A stretch of DNA of 64,000 nucleotides. Source: Vibrio hepatarius (GTDB lineage: Bacteria > Pseudomonadota > Gammaproteobacteria > Enterobacterales > Vibrionaceae). Every line of letters starts with the position of its first letter. Positions within the stretch are counted from its first letter, which is position 1. The stretch lies in NCBI RefSeq assembly GCF_018860525.1, contig NZ_JAHKPM010000070.1, positions 68,226 through 132,225 on the forward strand. Reading direction: 5' to 3'. Made by a program: the position numbers and the translations under genes. Under the pieces are notes generated by a model. The model saw only the letters and a program-made list of their open reading frames with translations, was not told where the DNA came from and did not search any database. Of this stretch, positions 27,560 to 34,982 are shown piece by piece.

Positions 27560-28270
27560 GTGAATAATAATATAAAGTTAACACAAATCGAGTTACTGGG
27601 AGTTCCTGATCAATCAGAAGGCGCTGATGAAGGCTTAACCTTGTCTATCCTCACACAGTGTGAAAGGTTTCAAGCAGAAACCTTATGCAGAAATCTACGA
27701 ACGAACGGATACCCCAAAGCGGAAGTTATTTATGATATTAAGAAAACGGGTTTTGGTCTTATGGATGCCGAGGTTTATGAAAATGAATATCAGCCAGTGA
27801 AGATTAAAAAGTGTATTGAAAACTTAACTCGTGGTGTGGAGATTTTTGTTGTTGATAGGAACCTAGGGTTTGATCAGGATCTACCCGTCTTTGATAGTGA
27901 AGATGATGGTAAATTGAATTTTACTAAGATTGGTAAAGAAACGAGTTGGATCCTATCTTCTGACAAGTTTGTGATAGGCGAGGGGTATCGATCTTGTCCA
28001 GAAACGATTACGTATAAAAAGACGTGTCCTGATGAACGTCGAGTAAGGACTTTGAGTTATTGTAAAAATGACAATAATGCAATAATTACCTCTATTTTAA
28101 CCGCTGCATACATTACCAGGTTTAATCCTAGAGCATTAAGAGATGCGATGTATGAAAATCCTTTATCGGAGGAGCATGCTGAAACTGAGTTGGCGAATTT
28201 GATTCTTCATTTTAAGGCTAAGTACCAAGGTGCAACTACTAGAGATATTCCAGATGTAGATTTCTATTGA
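27560..28270 (+). CDS. Unknown 236-residue protein in the R-body locus
   Basis: Translation starts at GTG 27560, eight bases after a perfect AAGGAG. I do not recognise the protein. It has no signal peptide or membrane segment. Visible features: a hydrophobic N-terminal strand (TQIELLGVP), six cysteines including SCPETITYKKTCPDERRVRTLSYC, a short acidic stretch (FDSEDDGK) and a helical C-terminus with FNPRALRDAMYENPLSEEHAETELANLILHF (split here for reading). Codon use is closer to the host than that of the AT-rich genes on either side. It has its own promoter, divergent from the gene at 27161. Confidence 0.75.
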   Translation: MNNNIKLTQIELLGVPDQSEGADEGLTLSILTQCERFQAETLCRNLRTNGYPKAEVIYDIKKTGFGLMDAEVYENEYQPVKIKKCIENLTRGVEIFVVDRNLGFDQDLPVFDSEDDGKLNFTKIGKETSWILSSDKFVIGEGYRSCPETITYKKTCPDERRVRTLSYCKNDNNAIITSILTAAYITRFNPRALRDAMYENPLSEEHAETELANLILHFKAKYQGATTRDIPDVDFY

Positions 28271-28351
28271 TGGAGTGTGTTGAAGCTTGAATAGCTTGAT
28301 ACAAAATAAATGGACTTCTTCTACTTTTCAGTCAATCTACCCCTATGAACC

Positions 28352-28395
28352 AAGTTCTCATTGAATGATTCCTAGTGAAAATTTAGTGAGAACTT
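28352..28395 (+). terminator. Possible terminator after the unknown gene
   Basis: A perfect 9-bp inverted repeat (AAGTTCTCA / TGAGAACTT) whose right arm runs into five T residues. The 26-base loop is long, so the call is tentative. Confidence 0.4.
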
Positions 28396-28528
28396 TTTCC
28401 ATGCAAAGAATATTGCATTATCTTATCAAAATACCCTGTAGTTCAAAAAATAATCAAACCACTTTCAGACATAAAGTTAATATTATCTTTATTGAGATTA
28501 TTAAATAAACATTTAATTTTTTGCCTTT

Positions 28529-29191
28529 TTGTATAAGTTTTTAATTGTTTTTGACTATCTTGATTTTATCGATGGAGATAATATTACCACAAGAAAAGAG
28601 AGACGGGGTTTTCTTTTGGATAGCTCTAGAAATTTTAAAGGAATATATATAGAGACAAGAATATTATTAGTTATTTCACTAGTTATTAATTTTTTAATTA
28701 TTATTTTAATACTCTTTTATTTTATGAGTGATAGTGAAGGAATTTTTAAAGGTAGTAGTTTTTATTTATCAGTTAATAATAGTGATGATGCTAATGATAG
28801 TGGCAGTCGAGGAATTAGGAACAATAATCCCCTAAATATAAGAAATTCATTTAAAAACAATTGGTTAGGCGAGTCCGGGGAGAAGGTGGATCCAGACTTT
28901 GAAGAGTTTGTTAGCGTTGAGTTTGGCTTTAGAGCTGGATATAAGACACTCATGACATACCGAGATAAATATAAAATTAAAACTATCGAAGGCATAATAA
29001 AAAGGTTTTCCCCACCTAATGAAAATAATACTGAAAATATAATAAAAAAAATATCAGAAATGACTGGAATACCAAGAAGTGAAACTATCGATAATGATGA
29101 ATATATAATTTTAATACAGAAAATGGCAGTTATTGAGTCGGGTCACTTATTCGATATTGAAGTGATTAAAAAAGGAATAAATATTAAGTAG
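28529..29191 (+). CDS. Membrane-anchored lysozyme-like protein
   Basis: About 220 residues. One N-terminal transmembrane helix (about residues 45-66) leads into a domain of about 120 residues with RGIRNNNPLNIR, FVSVEFGFRAGYKTLMTYRDKY, IKRFSPPNENNT and a terminal IESG. This pattern is found in phage virion-associated lysozyme-like proteins. The usual NNPGNI appears as NNPLNI. The start is unclear: TTG 28529 lacks a Shine-Dalgarno site, and TTG 28616 is an alternative that keeps the helix. It ends 98 bases before the reb array; wall cleavage to let R-bodies out is inference. Confidence 0.7.
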   Translation: MYKFLIVFDYLDFIDGDNITTRKERRGFLLDSSRNFKGIYIETRILLVISLVINFLIIILILFYFMSDSEGIFKGSSFYLSVNNSDDANDSGSRGIRNNNPLNIRNSFKNNWLGESGEKVDPDFEEFVSVEFGFRAGYKTLMTYRDKYKIKTIEGIIKRFSPPNENNTENIIKKISEMTGIPRSETIDNDEYIILIQKMAVIESGHLFDIEVIKKGINIK

Positions 29192-29289
29192 TTAAATTTA
29201 CAAAAATTGTTAATTATAAATGTATATACATTTAATAAAAATTATCAGCACCATGAAATAGTAACTGAATGAAAATATGAGGACATAAA

Positions 29290-29565
29290 ATGTCAGACTC
29301 TGCTGCAACCGTAAATGCCCAAGTTACAGATTCTATTACACAAGTGAACACAAAAGTGGTTGGAGATACTCCCGCTATGGCAATGAGTAACTTGTTGATG
29401 TCTACGTCACATGCGTTGGGCGCTACGGCACATAATGTCACCACTTCTCAACAGCAATGGCAGATCACGATGCAAGCAGCAACGGTCCAGGGAGTGAACT
29501 CATTGGTGAGCGTAAGTTCAGCGGCACTTGGTCTTGCGAGTGAAACGGTTCTTGAAAAGAATTAA
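29290..29565 (+). CDS. RebB-family R-body protein, array copy 1
   Basis: The 91-residue first gene of the tandem array, with GAGG seven bases before the ATG. It keeps VTDSITQVNTKVVGDTPAMAM but is one of the more divergent copies: QQQWQ replaces QQQGQ, and the tail SAALGLASETVLEKN lacks the usual GRTSEE. Confidence 0.9.
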   Translation: MSDSAATVNAQVTDSITQVNTKVVGDTPAMAMSNLLMSTSHALGATAHNVTTSQQQWQITMQAATVQGVNSLVSVSSAALGLASETVLEKN

Positions 29566-29612
29566 CTCGTTCTCGGTTTAATAATCATCTTAATCAAAGG
29601 AGGTAGAAAACT

Positions 29613-29888
29613 ATGTCTGATGCAATAGCAGCAATGAATGCTCAGATGACGGACTCCGTCACTCAAGTAAATACACAGGTGATTGGCGATGCACCAGCGA
29701 TGGCAATGGGAAACCTTTTGCTATCAACTTCTCACGCTTTGAGCACTGGTTCTCATAACGTGACGGCAGCTCAGCAGTATGGTCAAACGACGATGCATGC
29801 AGCAACAGTTCAGGGGGTTAATTCTCTGATAAGTGTTGGTTCATCAGCTATTGGTAGAACTGGCGAAGAAATAATCGAAAGCAATTAA
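29613..29888 (+). CDS. RebB-family R-body protein, array copy 2
   Basis: 91 residues, preceded by a perfect AAAGGAGG. Differences from the array consensus: DAIAAMNAQMTD at the N-terminus, VIGDAPAM in place of VVGETPAM, AQQYGQTT in place of AQQQGQIT, and the tail EESN-like IIESN. With copy 1 it forms the older, diverged part of the array. Confidence 0.9.
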   Translation: MSDAIAAMNAQMTDSVTQVNTQVIGDAPAMAMGNLLLSTSHALSTGSHNVTAAQQYGQTTMHAATVQGVNSLISVGSSAIGRTGEEIIESN

Positions 29889-29936
29889 TAACGTTATTTT
29901 CATAACAATACTATTAAATCAAAGAGGGAATAGAGT

Positions 29937-30215
29937 ATGTCAGATACAGCAGCAACTACGGTAAATGCACAAATAACTGATTCAGTAACCCAAGTGAACA
30001 CCAAAGTCGTTGGTGAAACACCAGCAATGGCAATGGGTAACTTGCTCATGTCAACTTCTCACGCTCTAAGCACTGGTGCTCACAACGCTACCTCAGCTCA
30101 GCAACAGGGACAAATTACTATGCATGCAGCGACTGTCCAAGGCGTGAACTCTCTAATGAGCGTTGGTTCTGCAGTAATTGGTCGTACAAGCGAAGAAATT
30201 ATCGAGAAAGGTTAA
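29937..30215 (+). CDS. RebB-family R-body protein, array copy 3
   Basis: 92 residues with the array consensus sequence (N-terminus AATTVNAQITD, tail RTSEEIIEKG). The nearest relative is the minus-strand copy at 24325, which has the same N- and C-termini. AGAGG precedes the start. Confidence 0.92.
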   Translation: MSDTAATTVNAQITDSVTQVNTKVVGETPAMAMGNLLMSTSHALSTGAHNATSAQQQGQITMHAATVQGVNSLMSVGSAVIGRTSEEIIEKG

Positions 30216-30271
30216 TAGCCAATCTGAAACATCTAATCATTTATTTAACTAAGTAAAAAAGGAAATTAATT

Positions 30272-30550
30272 ATGTCAGATACAGCCGCAACAATCGTTAA
30301 TCCACAAATAACAGACTCTGTGACTCAAGTTAACACAAAAGTCGTAGGTGAAACACCAGCAATGGCAATGGGTAACCTGCTTATTTCTACATCTCATGCT
30401 TTAAGTGCTGGCGCACACAACGCAACATCTGCTCAACAGCAAGGGCAAATCACTATGCATGCAGCTACAGTGCAAGGTGTTAACTCTCTAATGAGCGTAG
30501 GCTCTGCTGTTATCGGCCGCACAAGTGAAGAGATCATCGAGAAAAAATAA
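30272..30550 (+). CDS. RebB-family R-body protein, array copy 4
   Basis: 92 residues. The N-terminus AATIVNPQITD is shared only with the minus-strand copy at 23956; the rest follows the array consensus, with LLISTSHALSAG in the middle. AAGGA precedes the start. Confidence 0.92.
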   Translation: MSDTAATIVNPQITDSVTQVNTKVVGETPAMAMGNLLISTSHALSAGAHNATSAQQQGQITMHAATVQGVNSLMSVGSAVIGRTSEEIIEKK

Positions 30551-30593
30551 TAATCAATATTTCAATTAATACATTCAGTAAAGGAAAAGACTT

Positions 30594-30869
30594 ATGTCAG
30601 ATGCAGCATCAGCAGTAAATGCACAAATTACAGACTCAGTAACACAAGTTAACACTAAAGTTGTGGGTGAAACACCAGCAATGGCAATGGGTAACTTGCT
30701 CATGTCAACTTCTCACGCTTTAAGCACTGGTGCACACAACGCGACTTCTGCCCAGCAGCAAGGTCAAATCACTATGCACGCTGCAACCGTTCAAGGCGTT
30801 AACTCTCTAATGAGTGTAGGTTCGGCTGTTATCGGTCGCACAAGTGAAGAAATTATCGAGAAAAACTAA
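30594..30869 (+). CDS. RebB-family R-body protein, array copy 5
   Basis: 91 residues. The N-terminus SDAASAVNAQ matches copy 6, and the 18 bases before the start (CAGTAAAGGAAAAGACTT) differ from those of copy 6 at one position. The two therefore derive from a recent duplication that included the leader. Confidence 0.92.
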   Translation: MSDAASAVNAQITDSVTQVNTKVVGETPAMAMGNLLMSTSHALSTGAHNATSAQQQGQITMHAATVQGVNSLMSVGSAVIGRTSEEIIEKN

Positions 30870-30919
30870 CAGCTTTTAATTAAATCAATACTCAATTAAA
30901 TCAGTAAAGGAAACGACTT

Positions 30920-31195
30920 ATGTCAGATACAGCATCTGCGGTAAACGCACAAATTACAGACTCTGTAACTCAAGTTAACACTAAAGTTGTGGGTGAAACA
31001 CCAGCAATGGCAATGGGTAACTTACTTATGTCAACTTCTCACGCTTTGAGTAATGCGGCACATAACGCGACATCTTCTCAGCAGCAGGGACAAATTACTA
31101 TGCAGGCAGCAACCGTTCAAGGTGTTAATTCACTGATGAGCGTAGGCTCAGCAGTTATCGGTCGTTCAAGTGAAGAAGTCATTGAAAAGAAATAA
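30920..31195 (+). CDS. RebB-family R-body protein, array copy 6
   Basis: 91 residues. The N-terminal half is like copy 5, but the middle (SNAAHNATSSQQQGQITMQAA) resembles the minus-strand copies, and the tail is RSSEEVIEKK. The mosaic suggests exchange between copies. Confidence 0.92.
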   Translation: MSDTASAVNAQITDSVTQVNTKVVGETPAMAMGNLLMSTSHALSNAAHNATSSQQQGQITMQAATVQGVNSLMSVGSAVIGRSSEEVIEKK

Positions 31196-31226
31196 TTAGT
31201 TGAAGTAAACAAAGAGGAATCAAAAT

Positions 31227-31505
31227 ATGTCAGATACGGCACCAACTACAGTTAACGGTCAAATCACCGATTCTGTTACTCAAGTTAATACAAAAGTTGT
31301 GGGTGAAACACCAGCAATGGCAATGGGTAACCTATTGGTTTCTACATCGCATGCTTTAAGCACTGGCGCACACAATGTGACGTCGGCTCAGCAGCAAGGT
31401 CAAATCACCATGCATGCAGCAACAGTTCAGGGCATTAATTCACTAATGAGTGTTGGCTCTGCAGCCATAGGCCGCACAAGCGAAGAAATTATCGAGAAAG
31501 GCTAA
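31227..31505 (+). CDS. RebB-family R-body protein, array copy 7
   Basis: 92 residues with N-terminus SDTAPTTVNGQITD and HNVTSAQQQ in the middle, features shared with copy 8. The spacer before it (31 bases) is the shortest in the array and contains AGAGGA. Confidence 0.92.
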   Translation: MSDTAPTTVNGQITDSVTQVNTKVVGETPAMAMGNLLVSTSHALSTGAHNVTSAQQQGQITMHAATVQGINSLMSVGSAAIGRTSEEIIEKG

Positions 31506-31553
31506 TAATTAGCGAAAAAGTAAATTGAACAATAAATAAGAGAGGAAAAAAAT

Positions 31554-31832
31554 ATGTCAGATACAGCAGCAACTCAAGTTAATGGACAAGTTACAGATTC
31601 TGTTACTCAAGTTAACACAAAAGTAGTTGGCGAAACACCTGCAATGGCGATGGGCAACTTACTAGTCTCAACTTCACATGCTCTAAGTACTGGTGCACAT
31701 AATGTAACATCAGCTCAGCAACAAGGTCAGATCACTATGCATGCTGCTACCATACAAGGTTTCAATGCACTAATGTCAGTGGGTGGATCAATTGTTGGGC
31801 GAACTGCTGAAGGAATTATTGAGAAGCGTTAA
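31554..31832 (+). CDS. RebB-family R-body protein, array copy 8
   Basis: 92 residues, last of the array. The first two thirds follow copy 7, but the C-terminus has changed to GFNALMSVGGSIVGRTAEGIIEKR. A strong hairpin follows at 31874. Confidence 0.92.
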   Translation: MSDTAATQVNGQVTDSVTQVNTKVVGETPAMAMGNLLVSTSHALSTGAHNVTSAQQQGQITMHAATIQGFNALMSVGGSIVGRTAEGIIEKR

Positions 31833-31873
31833 TCTCATAGTAATAAGTAAGCAAAAGATTTTATGATAGGTAA

Positions 31874-31910
31874 AATATAGCCATTATATTATTAATATAG
31901 TGGCTATATT
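31874..31910 (+). terminator. Strong hairpin closing the reb array
   Basis: A 16-bp stem (31874-31889 / 31895-31910, one wobble pair) with a 5-base loop lies 41 bases after the last reb stop. It has no long T-tract, but the stem is the strongest in this locus. Confidence 0.65.
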
Positions 31911-31933
31911 AATAGAAGAAATAAGGTCAAATA

Positions 31934-32017
31934 ATGTATATAAGATGGTTGGACTTAATAATTTTATGTTGGATTCTACTGTTAACCGTCCCTCATATAT
32001 CTAGAATGATAGGGTAA
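31934..32017 (+). CDS. 27-residue single-helix membrane peptide
   Basis: ATG 31934 to TAA 32017 encodes a short protein with one hydrophobic helix (WLDLIILCWILLLTVP) and a basic C-terminal HISRMIG. AAGG lies seven bases before the ATG. It fits the general pattern of small membrane peptides such as holin-like, toxin-like or membrane-protein-partner peptides. No homologue is known to me; chance cannot be excluded at this length. Confidence 0.45.
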   Translation: MYIRWLDLIILCWILLLTVPHISRMIG

Positions 32018-32026
32018 AATATGTAA

Positions 32027-32764
32027 GTGAGGACTATGGACATAAGAGAGCTAATAATATCTGATATAAGAAAATTGCTTTGGTTTGTATTTGATAGCGA
32101 AATTCTTACACTAGAAAAAAAGGAAGATCTTAATATTGATCTTAGTGAAATTGAAAACATAGACAATTTAGAAATAGATGATCTATTTTCTCTGAGGGAT
32201 AAATTACTAGAACTAACAAAAGAGCATTCTATGGAACAAATATCTAATAGATATTATATGGCTTCTATTGAATCTCATAAGTTATTGAGTTTGTTTTTAA
32301 AGATATTTCTATTCTTACTGATTTCTTTTATCATTATGCTGATATATCTACACCATAATGATATTATATCGGTATCTGTTGATGAAGGAAATCTCATTAA
32401 CTTCACATACACTAAAGGTTATTACTTATTTAAGGAATATATTAATCCTTATATATTTGCATTGATGTCAGTTTTGTTACGTATAGTTTTTCTTTTGAAT
32501 GGTTGTATTCTTACTTATAATAGCGCTAGGATTAAAAGAAATAAATATATAATTTACTCTGTTGTATGGCCTCCAATTGTCGTCCTTATGTCAAAATCAA
32601 TAAATATTGAAAGTATTCCTGTTCAGTTTCTATGTATAATATTAGGGTGGGGTGTAGAAACATTTATAAAAACCATTGAAAAGTCGGCTATTATTTTTGA
32701 AAAGCAAGTTTCTAAAAAAATATTGAGCATATTAAATGTAATTAATGGGTTTTCCAGTAAATGA
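32027..32764 (+). CDS. Multi-pass membrane protein of unknown function
   Basis: About 245 residues from GTG 32027, or 242 from ATG 32036. The first 80 residues are charged and probably cytoplasmic (IRELIISDIRKLLW, LDLSEI-like acidic helices). Then come about four hydrophobic segments: FLKIFLFLLISFIIMLIYL, PYIFALMSVLLRIVFLL, YIIYSVVWPPIVVLM and FLCIILGWGVETF. Very AT-rich. It follows the reb array and the 27-residue peptide on the same strand, so co-transcription is possible. No family recognised. Confidence 0.65.
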   Translation: MRTMDIRELIISDIRKLLWFVFDSEILTLEKKEDLNIDLSEIENIDNLEIDDLFSLRDKLLELTKEHSMEQISNRYYMASIESHKLLSLFLKIFLFLLISFIIMLIYLHHNDIISVSVDEGNLINFTYTKGYYLFKEYINPYIFALMSVLLRIVFLLNGCILTYNSARIKRNKYIIYSVVWPPIVVLMSKSINIESIPVQFLCIILGWGVETFIKTIEKSAIIFEKQVSKKILSILNVINGFSSK

Positions 32765-32924
32765 CAGATGAATCAGTTTGGGGTGTGACTAGTTTAGATA
32801 AGTAATTTTAGCTTTCAGCTAGGAAGCTTATAGTTCAAGGTGTTTTGTGTTTGTGCTAAAGAACACAAACACTCTATCTAGTACATATGTATCATAAACT
32901 GATGTATATGATATCGGCTGTTTT

Positions 32925-33551
32925 CTAACTAGGTTCCAAGGTGGAGGAACTCGAACTCGGTTGTTGGCCAACATGAGGGTTGTTCCAGTTGGGGTTAAGT
33001 AGGGATACCAGTTCGTGGTCTTCCCAGTGTTTGTTGATTAAGAGGTAGTCCTTTGCAAATCCATTTGATTTGAACTCAAGATGATTTAGAACGGCTTTAC
33101 TTCTAGCATTCTTGGGCATAACTGAAGCCGATATCCTGTGTATATTTTGTACTTGAAACATATAATTAACAGCGATACGCAAAGCTTTGGTCATTATCCC
33201 CCTACCTTGTACACTTTTACTTAATGAATAGTCTAATTTACAGCAATGGAATGGAAAACGACAGATATTGCTAAAAGATATAGTGCCAATCATTTTAGCA
33301 GATTGGCGATCTAGGATAATAAAATAGACCAATGACCCATTTTTACTTAGTTCATCAAATTTATAAAGTATTTGGTGCCATCCTTGTGTTGTAAAAAAGT
33401 TTTCATCTCTTTCAGGCTCCCACTTTGCTAAGTGGGCTTTATTTAGTAGATAATAATTAGTAATTTCTTCAACATCTGATGGTCTTGCGGTCCTAATGAT
33501 GATGTCGCCTTCATATAGCTCTACATTATGTAAAAAATTTATTTTTTTCAT
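32925..33551 (-). CDS. RimJ/RimL-type GNAT acetyltransferase, second copy
   Basis: The 208-residue protein has the same build as the enzyme at 25333 (ITNYYLLNKAHLAKWEPERDENF, MIGTISFSNICRFP, GRGIMTKALRIAV, HRISASVMPKNARSKAVLNHL). It carries all RimJ hallmarks and a Ser-rich tail (QQPSSSSSTLEPS). The two enzymes lie on either side of the plus-strand reb array, both on the minus strand. RimJ-type enzymes acetylate N-terminal Ser/Ala/Thr; here most Reb proteins start Met-Ser-Asp. Confidence 0.85.
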   Translation of the reverse strand: MKKINFLHNVELYEGDIIIRTARPSDVEEITNYYLLNKAHLAKWEPERDENFFTTQGWHQILYKFDELSKNGSLVYFIILDRQSAKMIGTISFSNICRFPFHCCKLDYSLSKSVQGRGIMTKALRIAVNYMFQVQNIHRISASVMPKNARSKAVLNHLEFKSNGFAKDYLLINKHWEDHELVSLLNPNWNNPHVGQQPSSSSSTLEPS

Positions 33552-34053
33552 TTCTATTATACCCTGTTATTTAAGTAAATATACTTTTGCTATTATAAAA
33601 ATCATGATGAATATATTAGATAAGGTAAGTATTTTGTAACAGATAAAAAACACTTAACTTCAGGTAATTTATAGCCTTATTGATGAGTACTAAATCATTC
33701 ATATTTTTTATTTGTTATTATTTAATTATAATCTCCCCTTATTTTTAATAACTGATATGAAAATAGTACTTTTCATGATGAATAAAACTGAAAAAACAAT
33801 GCTTATCTGACTGATTTAGATAAATTAATTTTCATATGATGTCAGTGGACAGAAGGGCTGTAGCCAATTTATATCTTTGAAATTAGGGGCTTTAAAAATC
33901 GTTTTTATATGAAAAAAAAGAAGAATTAATTATGAGGTTTTCGAAAAATATTTTTATATATTTTTGAAATTTTATAACCTTTCTATTCTTTTTACTCTTG
34001 AAATAAATTAGGTTAACAAAATATTATTATAAGAAAATCAGTGAGTAAGGATA
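33552..34053. other. AT-rich intergenic region
   Basis: About 500 bases with long A/T runs between divergent genes. It should contain the promoters of the acetyltransferase (minus) and the 77-residue protein (plus). I found no convincing ORF, repeat or RNA. Confidence 0.35.
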
Positions 34054-34287
34054 ATGAGTAGAAAGCTTAAAGCATGCTTTAGAGCATATCGTTGCTTTCA
34101 TAAGGCAATTGAAAAAACGGGGTATTTATCATTGTCATCTATTGTTGAGAGCCAATACTATTACCCGAGAGATTATCCACTTCAGCCCAAAAGAAATGAA
34201 GTTCTATTGGATACTGATATGAATAACTATGTACCTATGAGTAAAAGAGATAAAGGTATTTTAATATCACGATTTAAAAAACCATAA
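34054..34287 (+). CDS. Small basic protein of unknown function
   Basis: A 77-residue, lysine/arginine- and tyrosine-rich protein with AAGGA seven bases upstream of the ATG. The N-terminus KLKACFRAYRCFHKAIEK is amphipathic, and YYYPRDYPLQPK follows. No membrane segment or known motif. It sits between minus-strand genes of the R-body locus. Confidence 0.5.
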   Translation: MSRKLKACFRAYRCFHKAIEKTGYLSLSSIVESQYYYPRDYPLQPKRNEVLLDTDMNNYVPMSKRDKGILISRFKKP

Positions 34288-34346
34288 TCGACTGTAAAAC
34301 TAATATGGTGATACTAGCGTGAATGAGTGGAATGAAATTTGATTAA

Positions 34347-34628
34347 TCAGTCAGAGTCTAGTGAGTTTCTTCTGATTTTTATTAAAGGGTTTACATTTTT
34401 GTCGCATAGGTCTTCTAATCTAGAATGAACTTGTGGAAAACACTCTATCTGCTTATCTTTACTCATCTGGTTGTACGTATCTACGATTTTATCAAGCAAG
34501 TTGAAAATGTCTTCTTCCAGCTGTAAATCACTTTTTAGAACTGGGTTATACTTATATGTGACAGTCTTTTTTCTTATGGGACCCAAACGAGTAGTGCGTC
34601 GAATAATACGATATTTAATGTCTTCCAT
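34347..34628 (-). CDS. Small protein of unknown function, third gene of a reb operon
   Basis: A 93-residue protein with a basic N-terminal part (YRIIRRTTRLGPIRKKTV) and a helical middle (LEEDIFNLLDKIVDTYNQMSK). AAGGT precedes the ATG, and 19 bases separate it from the Reb-associated gene upstream, so it belongs to the operon at 34347-35276. It could be a chaperone or a ribbon-capping factor; nothing in the sequence decides. Confidence 0.6.
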   Translation of the reverse strand: MEDIKYRIIRRTTRLGPIRKKTVTYKYNPVLKSDLQLEEDIFNLLDKIVDTYNQMSKDKQIECFPQVHSRLEDLCDKNVNPLIKIRRNSLDSD

Positions 34629-34647
34629 TTGTTACCTTTTGAATAAA

Positions 34648-34947
34648 TCAGAAAATAAAGAATCGTTTCTTTTGCTTTGCTACTAATGATGCTTCAGCGT
34701 TTTTCTGGCGGCATTCTATTGATAGAGAAACGATTTTTTCATAGTTTTTAATCGCATTTTCAATCAATTGGTTAGATTCTGCTATTGTAGTGATGCATGT
34801 AACTTTATCGCCTCCTTCCAGCAGTTTTGCCATAGCAACACCAGACGCAGTATTACAGATATCAGTGACATTACGTATATTGTCGACAGCATCTTGAATA
34901 GCTATCGATGTTGCTTGATCGATGTAGTTATTCTGTTCATCTGCCAT
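34648..34947 (-). CDS. Reb-associated small protein, paralogue of the gene at 24741
   Basis: The 99-residue protein shares with the gene at 24741 the pattern DA-x-DN-x-RN followed by TASGVAMAKLLEGGD and AIKNYEKI. Its C-terminus is basic (VAKQKKRFFIF). Like its paralogue it directly follows a divergent RebB-type gene (35 bases), so the gene pair is conserved within this locus. Confidence 0.7.
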   Translation of the reverse strand: MADEQNNYIDQATSIAIQDAVDNIRNVTDICNTASGVAMAKLLEGGDKVTCITTIAESNQLIENAIKNYEKIVSLSIECRQKNAEASLVAKQKKRFFIF

Positions 34948-34982
34948 TAGGCTTATGCGCTATTCAAGATGCTCAAACCATA

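Larger units (their letters stand above)
29290..31832 (+). repeat. Tandem array of eight reb genes
   Basis: Eight complete genes of 276-279 bases, separated by spacers of 31-56 bases, each with its own ribosome binding site. A long stretch around GTGGGTGAAACACCAGCA is nearly identical at DNA level in several copies, so the array has grown by recent duplication and can recombine. Short-read assemblies may collapse it. Confidence 0.95.

Noticed and set aside
29290..31832. Regular repeats that might suggest a CRISPR or minisatellite array
   Set aside because: The period is about 320 bases and every unit is a complete gene with its own ribosome binding site, so these are tandem reb genes.
32847..32872. 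Hairpin GTGTTTGTG / CACAAACAC between the membrane protein and the second acetyltransferase gene
   Set aside because: It is AT-rich, has no T-tract and only a 9-bp stem, so it is not reported as a terminator.
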